Of a stretch of 64,000 bases of DNA, positions 46,237-58,182 are shown piece after piece. The DNA lies in NCBI GenBank assembly GCA_030435675.1, contig CM059625.1, positions 9,982,001-10,046,000 of the forward strand. The letters are read 5' to 3'. The translations under genes and the position numbers were made by a program. Under the pieces are notes generated by a model that was not told the DNA's origin, did no database searches, and worked only from the letters and a program-made list of their open reading frames with translations. Position 1 is the first letter of the stretch; every line of letters starts with the position of its first letter. This DNA comes from Steinernema hermaphroditum. Taxonomy: Eukaryota; Nematoda; Chromadorea; Rhabditida; Steinernematidae.

Positions 46237-46852
46237 ATGAACGTGCTCATCTTTGTTTTTTGTCTCAGTTTTGCGCTTTTACTATTTGGAATATCGGTCG
46301 CTTGGGTTGATCTCGACTTGTACGGTTCAGGCCTGTATTTGGTAGGTGATTCTCTCTGTCAGTACGTACGGATCTTTAGGCACTCGTCTCGGTGGTTGTG
46401 GTTGTTGTGGTACTCGCGTTCTGTCTGGTCGGAACTGACGAGCAAGTAAGTCTTTTCCTGAAATATACGATCCATTCTAAGCATCATTCATCGCTGAGCT
46501 GGTGATTGAAAGTAAAATCCTCGCGGATGCGGCGTAATCCCGAGCGGACCGGTGCGATTACCCATCAACTTGCAGTGGCTACTTTTAGACTGAACCCACG
46601 GTGGCGAAACAAGTTTGGTCCACAACTCGACAGACCATACGTCGCTACGCTCCAATGCTGCCCACTCGGACAGTTTCGAAGCAAGAGAGTAGACACCCTG
46701 TGATCGTGTTTCACAACGAAAATGGCGAATCCGTACAGGTTGTTGTCGCAGATACATGCAAGGAAGCAGGCGGATGTCAGCACTCATCTCCTCAGTCGTC
46801 TTTGCATACGTTGCTAGCAATAGACGAGCTAGCAGGAAATGCATACTTATGA
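46237..46852 (+). CDS. Unrecognised small protein with two hydrophobic segments, three exons, 144 residues
   Basis: Exons 46237-46341, 46380-46445 and 46589-46852 are each in phase 0 and give one uninterrupted product. It begins with a hydrophobic segment (MNVLIFVFCLSFALLLFGIS), then VDLDLYGSGLYL, then a second very Val-rich segment (ALVSVVVVVVVLAFCLVG). A polar domain of about 85 residues follows, with two cysteines, the stretch RHPVIVFHNENGESVQVVV and the end IDELAGNAYL. AATAAA lies just after the stop (46859). It could be a two-pass membrane protein or a signal peptide plus anchor. I know no family. The middle exon is short, but its splice sites are good. Confidence 0.5.
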
Positions 46853-47100
46853 TAAGAAAATAAAACAAATGACCAAAACGTTTACTTGAGGTCACAGAAA
46901 TAGTTTCATAATGGCGTCGGGTCGTCACAGACGAGGCGAATAGGATTAAGGCGGGAGATTATGTAGTGAAAATGATACATACGCGACGCACCGGAAAAGA
47001 ATCAGAGTATGACGGGATTAAGCTTTGCTAACCTAAAAACCCTCATTCAATCGGAAATTCACATTCAGTGTAAGCTTCACCGTGCACTGCGTTTGCGGAG

Positions 47101-48720
47101 ATGTGGAAACTTTACCACCTAGCGGTCTTCCAATTTTCTATCGTTGCAAATGGTAACTAAAATCGAAATTAGAATCTATCCACTTATTTAGTCCTTGGAT
47201 GTCTTCCCACACCGGGCTTGTATCAGCCCTACTACTCCGGTACTTATGGTGCTCCTGGCCCATATTACGGGAGAGGTCCCTACCGTACCCAACAAAGTCG
47301 CGATCCCTCCTCAGTGGGCACAACGTCTCTTTTAAACTGTCGAGTTTTCGATGATGAATGCCGTTGGTCAAACACGAACCAAGATGACATGGATTGGAAG
47401 ATTTCCTCATCTTCGCCCGAAGCGGACCAGTGGTTGCCGGGACTCGCGGTCTCGAAACTTCCAGGTAGGAGATCCTGTGAAAAGTCAACGAACGAAATAT
47501 TCCACAGACCGTAGCGCTGCTGCCCTTATTTCGCCTCTTCGAAATGGATGGGAAAATGGTCAGCTAGTATCTGATTCTCTGCCCTGCATGAATGTGCCTC
47601 TACGTTTCACAGCTACAGTGTGGCACAGTCTGGCTGAAAATGAATACGAGCAACCGAGACTACAGGTTCGGTTATAGACAACTGTTAGATAGATCAAGCG
47701 CTCTCAGGTCTGCACGAAAAACGTCGACGCAAACATCGTCCCAACAAACTGCGTCGCATTCCCGATTCAAAACGGGGTTCCAACTTCTGTGAAGCTTCGC
47801 CTACCAAAGATTCCTGAAGCTCCAACGCACCTCATCATTCTTGGAGACAATTTTATCAGCAGTCGAGGAGGAGCAATCTTTCTGCAGGATATCAATGTTG
47901 ACGGTTATCTAAGCTGCCAACAAAATGCAGAAACCCAGATCAATCCCGCTTCTGTGGTCAGCAGCCGCAGTGGATTTGAGCGCAACGAGTTCTCCAATTC
48001 AGTGGATGATTTCTCGTTGCACGGGGAACCTCTTCGCTCTCCAACAAAATTTGCTTCTCACGACGATGTTTTCCAAACATGTTTAAGCCTCTCTTGCAAT
48101 CCCGCCGGTAGGTAGTAACAATTCAGTTTTACATACGCGAAGAATATTTTAGAGGCTGACTGCAAATGGTCCATGGTAAGTCCGGACAAATGGGAGATTG
48201 CCCAGCTTCAAAGAATGTCGAATCCTCTTACAGGCGTCCATGTTCCTCCATCTGGTGGTACGGTATATTTGTTAGCAATGTGTCCATTTATGATTCGTTA
48301 TAGAGAGCGGTTTCTTGGTTGCTTCATTCAGAACAGCATCGCGGCGACCCTATGTTATGAGCAGCGGACTCATCAACGTTCCGCAGGGTGCAGATCGTGG
48401 TCTGTACTTCTGCTTTTATGAGTACCTGGCAACAGAAGGTCTGCGCTTGGCGCTCTGTGCTGATCGCCAGGGCTCTCGTTGCTTCTATCAACGCAAAACG
48501 CTTTCGATGCAAGCAGTTGACGTCAGTTCACGCTCTTGCCGCTTGTATCTTTAGAATGATTTAGCAAAACCGTCGCTGGAATTATAAGTGCGTTCAACTT
48601 CCCCAGGGACAATACGAACTGAATGTGATCGCGGAGAACTTGGGAGAAAATCGTGGCGATGTTGGCTTCGTGCCCACACGCGTGGCACGAGATCACGACG
48701 GACTCGAGTCGGCCTGCTGA
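47101..48720 (+). CDS. Secreted protein with two MAM-like modules, paralogue 1, seven exons, 453 residues
   Basis: Exons 47101-47152, 47192-47464, 47508-47665, 47708-48107, 48153-48257, 48304-48521 and 48565-48720 join exactly. A signal peptide (MWKLYHLAVFQFSIVANVLG) precedes a Tyr/Gly/Pro-rich linker. Module 1 starts LLNCRVFDDECRWSNTNQDD, with the C-x-F...C-x-W pattern and DDMDW of MAM-type jelly-roll domains. Module 2 starts LSLSCNPAEADCKWSM and contains GVHVPPSG, then a beta-rich stretch with LRLALCADRQGSRCFYQR. There is no membrane anchor, so it should act outside the cell. The same gene layout recurs 466 bp downstream. MAM assignment rests on cysteine and tryptophan spacing and is not certain; the two-module pairing is clear. 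Confidence 0.72.
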
Positions 48721-49186
48721 ACTGAGTGGCTGCAGAACATCTCCAACTCTAATTGACACTTTAAGTTCAAAGAAATATTATTTCTTGTCTGCACATACTG
48801 ATCGTTTCGCTGTTGAAATTTACTTGTTATCTGCTACAAATTGACTGAAATAAACAAACACATTGATTCTTAGAATTACGATGGTGCAGAAGGATGACAA
48901 AATAATTTATGAAGAAACTGAGTTCTTGGAGACTTTCGGTATGCAAATGATGACTCAAAGGTGTCATCAAAGGATGAAACTCTGTTCGCGCTGGTCGACC
49001 TCCCGATGAGACATTGTGTGCCTTTAATTGGGATGTTCTTCATTCTGGAACTCTTTGCTGCAGAACTTCTTAATCGCCTTTGCGCGAGTCATCGGTTCAT
49101 GCAACACCCAAGTGACCGCGATCGGTCACTCTAGTGCGGCTATTCGTTTACTAGAACACGTCTTTGCAACTACGGCGGTCTAAGGC
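48721..49186. other. Spacer between tandem MAM-like paralogues
   Basis: 466 bp with no exon seen. It should hold the 3' end of the first gene and the promoter of the second. Confidence 0.5.
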
Positions 49187-51068
49187 ATGAAATCAATAGG
49201 TCTAAGATGTTGTGTTGTTGTCCTTCTGTTAGTATTCTTATCTCAACGAGGTACACGACAGTAATGTAAATTCAAGATTTCTAACTCAATTTTAGGAAGT
49301 TGTTGCGTATCGCAGGGTTGTGGTCAGTCTAACGGATATTGTCCTGCATTTGCCCTTCCTTACTCACAGTATCAATCTGATTACACCGTCAATAGTAAGG
49401 ATTCAGTTTCGACTACAAGCAATCTCCTTTTTTAGCATTTCTTGGATCGAGAGTTACCGCGAGGGCGTACAGCAGCGGTGGGAAGGGAGCCTTCATCTCG
49501 AAAGACTTGGACCTTCTTTGTCAGGATTTTAAAAGTTGTCAGTGGAAAAACGACGATAACGACCAGTTGGATTGGGTTCTGGGCGAAGGAAATGTAGATG
49601 CAGATAAAGTAAAAATGGTCACCGGATCAGACCAGTTGCCAGGTACGATAACAATTAATATCAACCTTTCAATTAGCATAAAGGTCGAGATTTCTTCATT
49701 TTGGCATCGGACGCACGCCACCCGTCTGATTCTGGAATCCTCATAAGTGATCCTATCAGCTGTCAAAAAGAACAAGGTGTGCTCACTTTGGAGTTATGGA
49801 GGAGTCGCGCGAGAGTACCTGGCCAAGAACCCGATCTTGACATCTGTATTAAGAAAGTTGGATCGACGGAATTGGAATACTGTCAAACTGTCGAACCTGA
49901 TCGAGAGAATCTCATACGCGCGCAAATTCCACCTACACAGGTTCCGTTTCATGTGGGTCTCTCGCGTGTAGCTGTTGTAAACGCTGTTCTCGTTCAGATT
50001 GTGATTAAGGGGTATGGCTTCGAGAATTCTCCCGAAGGCGGCCTAATCATTATCGATCACATAAGCTACGCTGCATCCGTGGAGAATATTGCAAATTGTG
50101 AAAGTGATTTCGAAGGCAACTTGCCATATGTCCCTCTCAATGAAGAAAATGATATAGTCCAAAACTTTACAGGTACAAAAAATCAGCGAACTTATGAATG
50201 CAAATATTTAGAGTACCGTTCGGCAACTGCTTCGACGAACATCGAGTCTAACTCAACAGTAATGCTGATCGATAGTGATTCTGCGATGGAAAAATCTAAT
50301 TTGCGCAATACACTTAATGCAGAATTCGTGAGAAGAATAGAGCAATTCCCTGAATATGCAACGAAAAGCCAAGACATATCGAACTCTAATTCGGTGGCAT
50401 ATGAGTCTTGTCTTCTTTTAAAATGCACTGGCAGCGAATTATCCAAGGAAACAATGTGCGGATACTCGCCAGTAGGAGAAGGAGCGAGAGGTGATGGTCT
50501 AAGCGGATGGAACGTAGTCGATGTAACTTTAAATAACGCAAATCGGCTAACTGGTGTGCATGGAGTTCCACCATCTGGGAGTGCGTTCTATTTTTGTTAC
50601 GTATTGTTACTTTAAGGGATTCAGATCCGTTTGTCTTTGTTGCACCGTTTCGCAGCCGCTCCTTAAATCGCTCTTCCGAAGTCAATCGTTTCGTCCTTGA
50701 ATCACCTTATCTTGAGTTTTCGACGAACCAGAAGCTTTACTTTGCATTTCGACGATATATCGCCATTCACGGAATAGAGCTGGCTTTGTGTAGTGACGGT
50801 GAAGCAAACGAATGTTTTTATCGTTACCCTCAGCCTGAACTACCGTATTCTTTTTTGAAGAGCCGCAGTTGGACTACTGAAAAGGTTCAGCTTCCCACGA
50901 ATCTGAACAAGGTCAGTTTTTTTTGCGCTTGCATTGTTTATATCCGAATGTTTTCAGCTTTTTATTATTGCACAGACAAGGCGGAGATTTAAACAAAATG
51001 CGGGACAGATCGGACTCGCAGACATGCAGCTTTTCTATGATGATAAGGCCACTGAAAGTGTTTGCTGA
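49187..51068 (+). CDS. Secreted protein with two MAM-like modules, paralogue 2, six exons, 554 residues
   Basis: Exons 49187-49250, 49296-49394, 49436-49642, 49684-50580, 50625-50911 and 50958-51068 join exactly. The signal peptide MKSIGLRCCVVVLLLVFLSQ precedes a Cys-rich, Tyr-rich linker. Module 1 starts DLLCQDFKSCQWKNDDNDQL with DW, then RDFFILASDARHPSDSGILI, DICIKKV and a Gly-rich strand. Module 2 starts SCLLLKCTGSEL, carries GVHGVPPSG as in its neighbour, and includes IHGIELALCSDGEANECFYR, aligned with the matching block of paralogue 1. Residues between the modules include a long Ser/Asn/Glu-rich stretch in the large exon 49684-50580 with several possible N-glycosylation sites. No anchor is seen. 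The shared layout shows tandem duplication, well diverged since. Its role is unknown; cuticle, glycocalyx or host interface are guesses. Confidence 0.72.
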
Positions 51069-54000
51069 GACAAGAACACACTGCTGCCGCTATTGTCTCT
51101 CATCGGCTAAATTAATTTTCCTGTTTCCAGTATATAATTAAAAATAATTCACACGGCTTATATATAAGCCTATGTTCCCATTCTCCAAGAACATGCTCAC
51201 TGTGGTCATTCCTGAATGCCTTACAAGGAGAAATTTATGAAATATCGCGTGCCGGCAAATAATAAACACTGATCTTACTGTCTTCGTAGACAAGCTATTC
51301 ATTGTCAACACTGATCGACTTCATCCTTTTTCTCATTTCTGGTAAACAATAGATCGAAAATTCATTAAAGGTTCTAATGACATTAGATGTTTGCACAGAT
51401 GGATCGTAAGCTAGTTCCATATTTTGTCGATGACGTAATAGAGGTAATTCCATTAAAGCTTTGGAGAACTGAGGGCATTACAAACATTTTGTCGCTTGAA
51501 TTATTCTTGGAGGGCGTCACTTTCTTGTGAACTGTCACATTAATCTAGTGGACGCAGATACTTTTCGTTAAAGATAATGAATATAAAATTTTGTTCGGTT
51601 GGACCGAAAGATATTCGTCGTTAAAGATATTATTTTTTATTTGTTGTGTACTTTCCTGATCCGACACACCCATTCAGTCTTTAACTACAATGACAACCTG
51701 TAGATGTCTGTACTTTCGCAGCTTCCTATGCATCTACGACTTCGAATGCTATGAAAATCGATGGAGGATTGTAACAACGCAAGCAACGCCTGCTGGCCCG
51801 CAATTTAGCCAGAGCCTCTGAACGCCGGCATGAAGGGCCCTATTCTAATTGGACACGTGGATGTGACCGACATTAATTATTTGCAAAGCAGTGCGGATTT
51901 AGCCTCTCCTCCGCTGATAGCCGACTAACGCTTCTTCCGACTTGCCTCGTTCGGTCGCTTGTCGCGTGCCGATTTATGCGTCGTTCAAGAGAATCTCTCA
52001 TTAGTTTCATTTTGCATTTTCTTGCTGAACCGTTGACACACGAAACATGTCGTGACGAAAGCTCAGCAGCTTCCGCTTGCGATACGCATCCGGCCAGCAA
52101 AGGACAACCAGCAAAGTGTTGAGGCTTGTCAGCGGCAAATGTGCCAAAGTGAAGTGACGAACGGTGGCGACTTATTTTCACTTAGTAATTATTCTCAATA
52201 GAACGCCATAATCGATTGGCATGCCATGGAAGATGAAGGAGAGATGAGAAATTGGAGCTCTTAATGCCCGTGGATTGTCTCATATACCTAAAGCCCCTTG
52301 CGCCATGCTAGTCACCCTCGTTCCTCTGCCCATGGCTCAACATGACGCCCTGTCGTTCCGTCGTCATTCGTCTGGTAGTCTCTTTTGTGTCAACCTTGCT
52401 TTCTACATTACTGGACTCATTCAACGCCTTCGACGCGTTGTGCTAGTCTTAGTAAACAGTATTCATTGAGCTTCACTTTCACTTGAAACCCCTAATCCAA
52501 CACTGTTTCTCGCCTAAATGAATTGAGGGAGCCACTGCGTCGCGTGCATTTTATGCCTCTCGGTATGGCCCCATTACGCATAATTGTTTCGAAGTGTTGC
52601 CAAACTCGTCGGCATACTAAGCGCAATCAACCTTCTTCATCTAGTAGTGTTCAAGCAAAGCGCGGCGATTCAAGCGTGTGGTGTCTTTTTTGCCATCATT
52701 TAAACAAAGAGATAAATGTAAAAGTGCTTAAAACAACAAAGGACTGACGCAGATTCCAGCGAAGCCCTAACTTCTTAACTTAGCTCATGCGTCACATCGT
52801 GGAGAGATTAACATGTTCTTAACGAAGCATAAAATCCTTTTCGCGCAGTTTTCTCGAGCGTGCTTCCACATCTGAGCGTGCCGAACAGCCATCACTTCAA
52901 TCGAAATTAATTTTTTTAACATGACATAATTTGGCGCACAACAAAAACTCGACACCCGTGTTCCCTCAAGTTCGGCGCGCCTCCGGCTGCCACTCAAGTC
53001 TATGTGCGTGTCGTTAATATCACCGCTCGGTGCGATGTACTCATCTTTAGCCACAAGCCAACCATCAGCAGCCAGTTTGCCGTCGCCGATTGGCTTGTTT
53101 ACTTCTAGCTTCCTACCCTTAGGTTCTGCTACATAATGAAGCGACAAAGATGAATACAAACGTTGCGGGATCTGTCTTGATTAGCTTCATCGCCCCGATC
53201 GTTGCATTAATGAAGCCAATTTCTGCTCTTTCAGCGAACTTTCGAACATCCTTTGTTACGAGGGCAACGCGAGCACTCTGACACGATCAGCGTTTCCTCA
53301 GTTTTTCCTTGGGAGGGAGTGAGCTACTGTTGAATTTAGCAAGTCTGAATGTTTGTTTACGACGTGTAATTACTAAGCTTTTCTTCACTAATTCATGTGG
53401 AAAATTCTTTCCTCCTTAATTGCCCTAAAGTAACCGAACATTAGAAGACGGGACAGTGTTACTTTCTTTTTGGACGCTCCTGTACTTTTGCCCTTTCGAG
53501 TCACTGATTGCTGCAGCACATTTCCAACATCTGCCATTCGCTGGCACTAGCTCTATAAAATGTTTATTTGAAGCAGTCATGTCGTCGGTCGCTAGCAAAA
53601 CACTGAACACAGCTTTGGGCCCGAACTTCGTTGAGTGCGAACGCTTGTTAGTGGTTCGTTCGACGCCTTAGGGTATGTTATGAAGATTCAAGACTATATC
53701 CAATTAGGCACCGAGCTCATTTTTCTAGTTTTTGTGGAAAGCATCAGTACAACTTTTGGTCGACATGTCTCCATCACCGCATTTATGTCGACGACGCTTA
53801 CGCTCTTCCAAAACACGGAGTGTTATTTAAGATCCTTTTTGCGGGATTTAATGGCCCTCTTCCATTATTCATCACCCGAATTTGCCTACTTCTTCTGACA
53901 TCAGATCTTGCGTGGTTAACTTTTGTTACTTCGACATCAGAGCCGTCAGAGTCTCTTGGATAAACATTAAAACAAACTGGATAGCCGCGGATAACGTGCG

Positions 54001-56386
54001 AGAGGCCATTGCACTAGCTTAAGATCAACGCGCACTGTGCGAAAGCCGACTGACTCGTCGCTTTTATCTTGCAGTAGTCCCACCATCGCTTCAGCAGTCG
54101 GCCAACGCCATCAGCGATCTGCACATTTATCGTTCGTGCACTGAGTCAGCACACATCTGTCGGAGTTGTCAGATGCCGCTTTGTCAAATCGCTCACCTTC
54201 ACATAGTCTCTTCCTCTCTCTTCTGTCCCTGTCCCTTTCAAATTATCCTCCCTCATTTGTTTTCACCGTCTTTTCCAGAAACAAGATCCCAAACCTCCTA
54301 TCACTTGAGCTTTTCTGGCTGCTGATCAGTTTTTGTAATGTTTTGTCTGCGGCGTATGCGTGGCGTCTCTCCGAGCGTTATTCAAATTAAGTGCACTCTT
54401 TACTTTGCAGATAAGGTCTACATTTGCGAAACAAATCAGACGACAGTGAACATCGATTTTCAACATGGTGAGATTTTACTAATCTTTATATACATTTCTA
54501 ATCGCCACTTGCACTTGCTCGAGTGAAACTAGCCGTTCTGTTGGATAATGTTTTCGTAAGGCTGATCTAGCGTCTGGTCTTTATCGATTAATTGGCGTAA
54601 GCGACATCTGCGCCGGTCTTGAGAGGCTCAACAATTCTCCCAACTGCTCTGTAGGTCGCTAACAGACGGCCATAAGACGCACTGTGCCACATGCGCAGCT
54701 GACCCCGCCGCCAAATTTGAGCGGCAAACTTCGAGAGTGCGCCGTTTTGTCTCGGTGTGCGCCTGGATTTTTTCTGTTAGTTATTGCTCACCGTATCCAG
54801 TTGCTTCATATCGATCGTGAAATTTAATATCTGAGCTGATGCTGTCACCTTTGTAGAAGCCCATAACTGCTGTTCTCCCAAGAGATAATGTCTCTGCGCT
54901 TTGAGTGAGGCAGTGCCCTTGACGAGAAGCGGAAGCACTCGGTCTGAGATTCGGCGTAAATATCCACTAGAGAGATTCGCGTCAGGCGACCAAATGCTTA
55001 AGCATAAGATGCGGCAAGACCCTTGCCTCATTAGGCCGTTCAACATTAAAAGGTTTCTCTCCGCCGACTCTGCTCAACTTTGCTCTTCAACCTATCTCAA
55101 ATATTTGTTTTCCTTTCTCTATGACACACACGAGCAGAAGCTGAGGTATATTGTTGCGTCGCCCAAATTGCACTCCATCAATCCGACTTTGCAAATGGTC
55201 TTCGCCCATATATAGCTAACCATGTGCTTGCGCAATGAGTTACGCATCACGATTTTCTGGAGTGTTTCTGCCTTTTTTGGCTTTCTTCATTTCATTTTTC
55301 GACTTTTTCGTTCTAACGGACTTATCAAACTCTGATTATAAGAAGTGAAGCAGAAATGTTGGCTTATGTCACGTGTTTCGTTCATCCGCAACTCCTACTC
55401 GAAAATTTGAGCTGCGTTCATTGGCCAAATGATGTTCTGGGAGCAGGCCATGCTTAATGCATCTCGGTTCTTCCTCTTCTCTTATACCTAATCTAATTCA
55501 TCGAAGCGTGATTGTTGATTGGATTTGGCGGTAAGGGCGCAATGCAACGCTTAGTCTCTTCTTTCCTATCCCGTTCGTTCGTTAGTTGTATTCAGACCCG
55601 AAATCCGCGGCACCTTTCACCATGTAGTCGATGTAGAAAAATGAGAAGTTTGAAGGAGAAGAACACTTACCGTACGCGAGTATCAGTGTCGCATTTCGCT
55701 GTTATCACGGGAACGACGCGATATCATGGCGGCAGCATGTAAAGAGAGAGCGTTGGGGTGGGCGGGGAGGCGGTAGTACTACTGTCATTCACAAAAGAAC
55801 AGCAGACATAATAGTCTCACTACACCCGAGCTTTGCAACTTTAAGCGCGAAAGGTGCCAGATGCGTACTATGGCGCTCAATTTTAAAGAAATTCGCGCCG
55901 AGATCCTTGCGACCTCCCTTGCCCGATGTCGTTTGTTCGTTTAGTCGCCGTCGCCCTGTGCTCATTCACCCTCATTCGTTGCGCGCCTCGCGCATTCTCT
56001 CAGCTATGCTTTCCCGGATTTGCGCAACCTTAGAGATTTCTTCGCAGACGTATTTAAGTAAACGACAGCGGTATGTATTTCGTTTGGCCTTAGGCGGCTT
56101 TTTTGTTTGGATGAAGCTTTCGTCTTGGTCTCCAACAGTGAGCCGGTCAACCACTGTCTTCTTTGCATGTTTACGTTGGATTAATTCTGGCTTGCTTGTT
56201 CATCATAGGCAGTGCGACAATGTCTTCCGCACATTACTCTAATGTTGTCCATTGCTTTAATCACACCTCCTCCCTGCAGAACACCTTCTGTCTGATGCTC
56301 ATGTACAACATGCACACACCATTTGCAGAATATTGCACCTCGCCGGTGTTCGCACAAAAATAACCGTCATCGGCTCTTTTCAGAAT
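51069..56386. other. 5.3-kb region without a supported gene, upstream of fox-1
   Basis: Open frames here lack motifs. The only structured item is a possible 5' exon near 54411-54466, between TTTGCAG and a GTGAGA donor. It ends in ATG and would join in phase to the fox-1 coding exon. The region is likely promoter and 5' untranslated sequence of fox-1. Confidence 0.5.
54411..54466 (+). other. fox-1: Possible 5' exon of fox-1
   Basis: An acceptor CTTTGCAG ends near 54410 and a donor CATG/GTGAGA follows near 54466. The exon has in-frame stops and ends in ATG. Splicing to the acceptor at 56383 would read Met-Asn-Met-Gln-Thr, adding two residues to fox-1. The distance (1.9 kb) is plausible for a first intron. 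No other evidence supports it. Confidence 0.25.
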
Positions 56387-58182
56387 ATGCAAACGTTGTA
56401 CCAGTTGGGTACAACACCAGCAGCTTTTCAAACGCCTGGCACTGTAGGAGCGAATCTCAGTGGCGTTCCAGTCATCAATGGAGTTGCGCTCATGCATCAT
56501 CTGCAGGCGCAGGCGCAGGCACAGGCACAGGCTCAAGCGCAATCCTACGCTGCAGTAAATGGTTTGGTTGCTTTACATAGCATATCTAATCCTATATTCA
56601 GCAATTCCCATTGTCACAACGACCACCTCCTCCTGCAGCCAAGAACAGATATCCACCTCATCTCCTCAGACCTCCCCCAAAACTGAATCACTACCTACAG
56701 AATTGATCGCTCCTCCGGTTCCATCAGTCACCGAGACAGAATCTCTCACTATACAGACGACTTCAATAGGCCCACAGTTACCTCCAATTCCAACTGATAG
56801 TGCGGTAATCTGCAACGATCCATGCGAAAACTCATTCATGTTGCAGCAAGCGTTCACATGTGCGCAGTCGACTCCAATCTCAGACGTTACCTCACACACC
56901 GTAATTGATAACGCACCGAAACGTCTCCACGTTTCAAATATTCCCTTCCGCTTCCGCGATCCAGACCTCAAAGCAATGTTTGAAAAGTACGGCCCTGTGA
57001 GCGACGTCGAAATCATATTCAACGAAAGAGGAAGCAAGGTAATCGTGGAATATTGAACATGATGGATTATTGTGTCGCTTCAGGGTTTTGGATTTGTCAC
57101 AATGGAGAAGTCCAGCGATGCCGAGAAGGCGCGGATTGAACTTCATGGCTCAACGGTGGAAGGGCGCAAAATAGAGGTACGGTGATATGTGTGTGTATTG
57201 GTTTGCCTGTTGGAGTAATGCCGCTGAATGGTTTCCCGGTTAAAAGCTTCTGCATTGTGCACGAACGAGAAACTATACACTAGGCATGTGTTTGGAAGTG
57301 CTACAAGCACAGTGCCTTCGGAATGCGGACGCCCTGCCCTCGGCATATCCCTTCCATTTTCCTTTCCTTGTTAATGCCTTTTACCCGTTTGCATCGTCTA
57401 TGTCATTGTTTCTAATGCAAGCCCTTTTGAGGTGAACTGTGCTACTGCTCGGATTCATGCGAAAAAACCGAAAATGGCAACTGGTGAGCTTTTCATGTTT
57501 GTTTATTTACCGATTTGAGTATGGTGGAAAAGAAGACTTCTTGCAAAGTACTTTCTTGTACAGTGCATAGCTATGGATTCTTCTCATGCATGAATGCACC
57601 GCTGGGTGAATCACCTGTGATTTAGAATAGATACTAAAAGAAAGCCCCCATAGTATGAACGGCAGTTCAAAGAGTAACGCTTTTAGGTGCTGAAAATGCA
57701 ATTGCCGCTGTTCTGCATGGAGCGTCGTACCAACAAGCTGTGAACAGCAACAGAATGCTTCTCAGAACACCTCTAGCGCAGGCCTTAGCCTTGCGAAATC
57801 TGGGACTTCAGGGGCAACTTCTCGCAGGAACTGCGGCGCAAGTTCCTCTACTGAGTCCCATTGCCGCTCCCGGATTTTTACTTGGAACAGGAGCTACCGC
57901 ATTGGCCGCACAAAGCGCACAGCAGATTCCTTCGTCAGTAGCCGGATACGACCCTACTACACTTCTTAACGAGGCTGCTCGGATTCAGTTAGCTGCGCAA
58001 GGTATAGCGCTTTGTCGTAGTCATACCGAATTGTTGTTTCAGCGGCAGCAAGAACAGTTGGCGTCGCTGCGCAGGTGCCACAACTCGGCGAACAGTACTT
58101 GGCCGGAGGTCTTACGGCTACACTGCCGGGTTTTCCCACAGTGGCCACATATCGAACGCTAAACCGGTTTTCACCGTATTAG
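56387..58182 (+). CDS. fox-1: RBFOX-family splicing regulator FOX-1, six exons, 403 residues
   Basis: FOX-1 binds (U)GCAUG in introns and controls alternative splicing; in C. elegans it is an X-signal element in sex determination, acting on xol-1. Exons 56387-56561, 56602-57038, 57084-57176, 57432-57483, 57687-58001 and 58043-58182 give 404 codons. A (Gln-Ala)n run and a Thr/Ser/Pro-rich stretch lead to one RRM from about residue 164: [18 protein letters not shown] (RNP2), [16 protein letters not shown] (RNP1), [19 protein letters not shown]. The C-terminus is rich in Ala, Leu and Gln and ends LNRFSPY, like RBFOX isoforms that end in RFAPY. The ATG lies three bases after a TTTTCAG acceptor. 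The 40-nt intron 56562-56601 has a weak GTTTGG donor; using GCA/GTAAAT instead shifts the frame. TGCATG sites lie in and near it. Confidence 0.95.
56504..56542 (+). repeat. fox-1: CAGGCN hexanucleotide repeat encoding Gln-Ala repeats
   Basis: Six to seven copies of CAGGCG/CAGGCA/CAGGCT in frame encode alternating Gln and Ala in the N-terminal half of FOX-1. The array is imperfect, which slows expansion, but its length is likely to vary between isolates. Confidence 0.85.
57587..57592 (+). promoter_or_regulatory. TGCATG FOX-binding hexamer in fox-1 intron 4
   Basis: This is the canonical RBFOX recognition hexamer, about 95 nt upstream of exon 57687-58001. Further copies lie at 57714-57719 in that exon and at 58207-58212 and 58473-58478 in the 3' untranslated region. 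RBFOX genes are known to regulate their own splicing through such sites, so autoregulation is plausible here. Confidence 0.5.

Noticed and set aside
56331..56352. miR-235/92-like seed TATTGCAC
   Set aside because: Only the seed matches, and the upstream arm pairs over about seven bases (GAACACC) with poor continuation.
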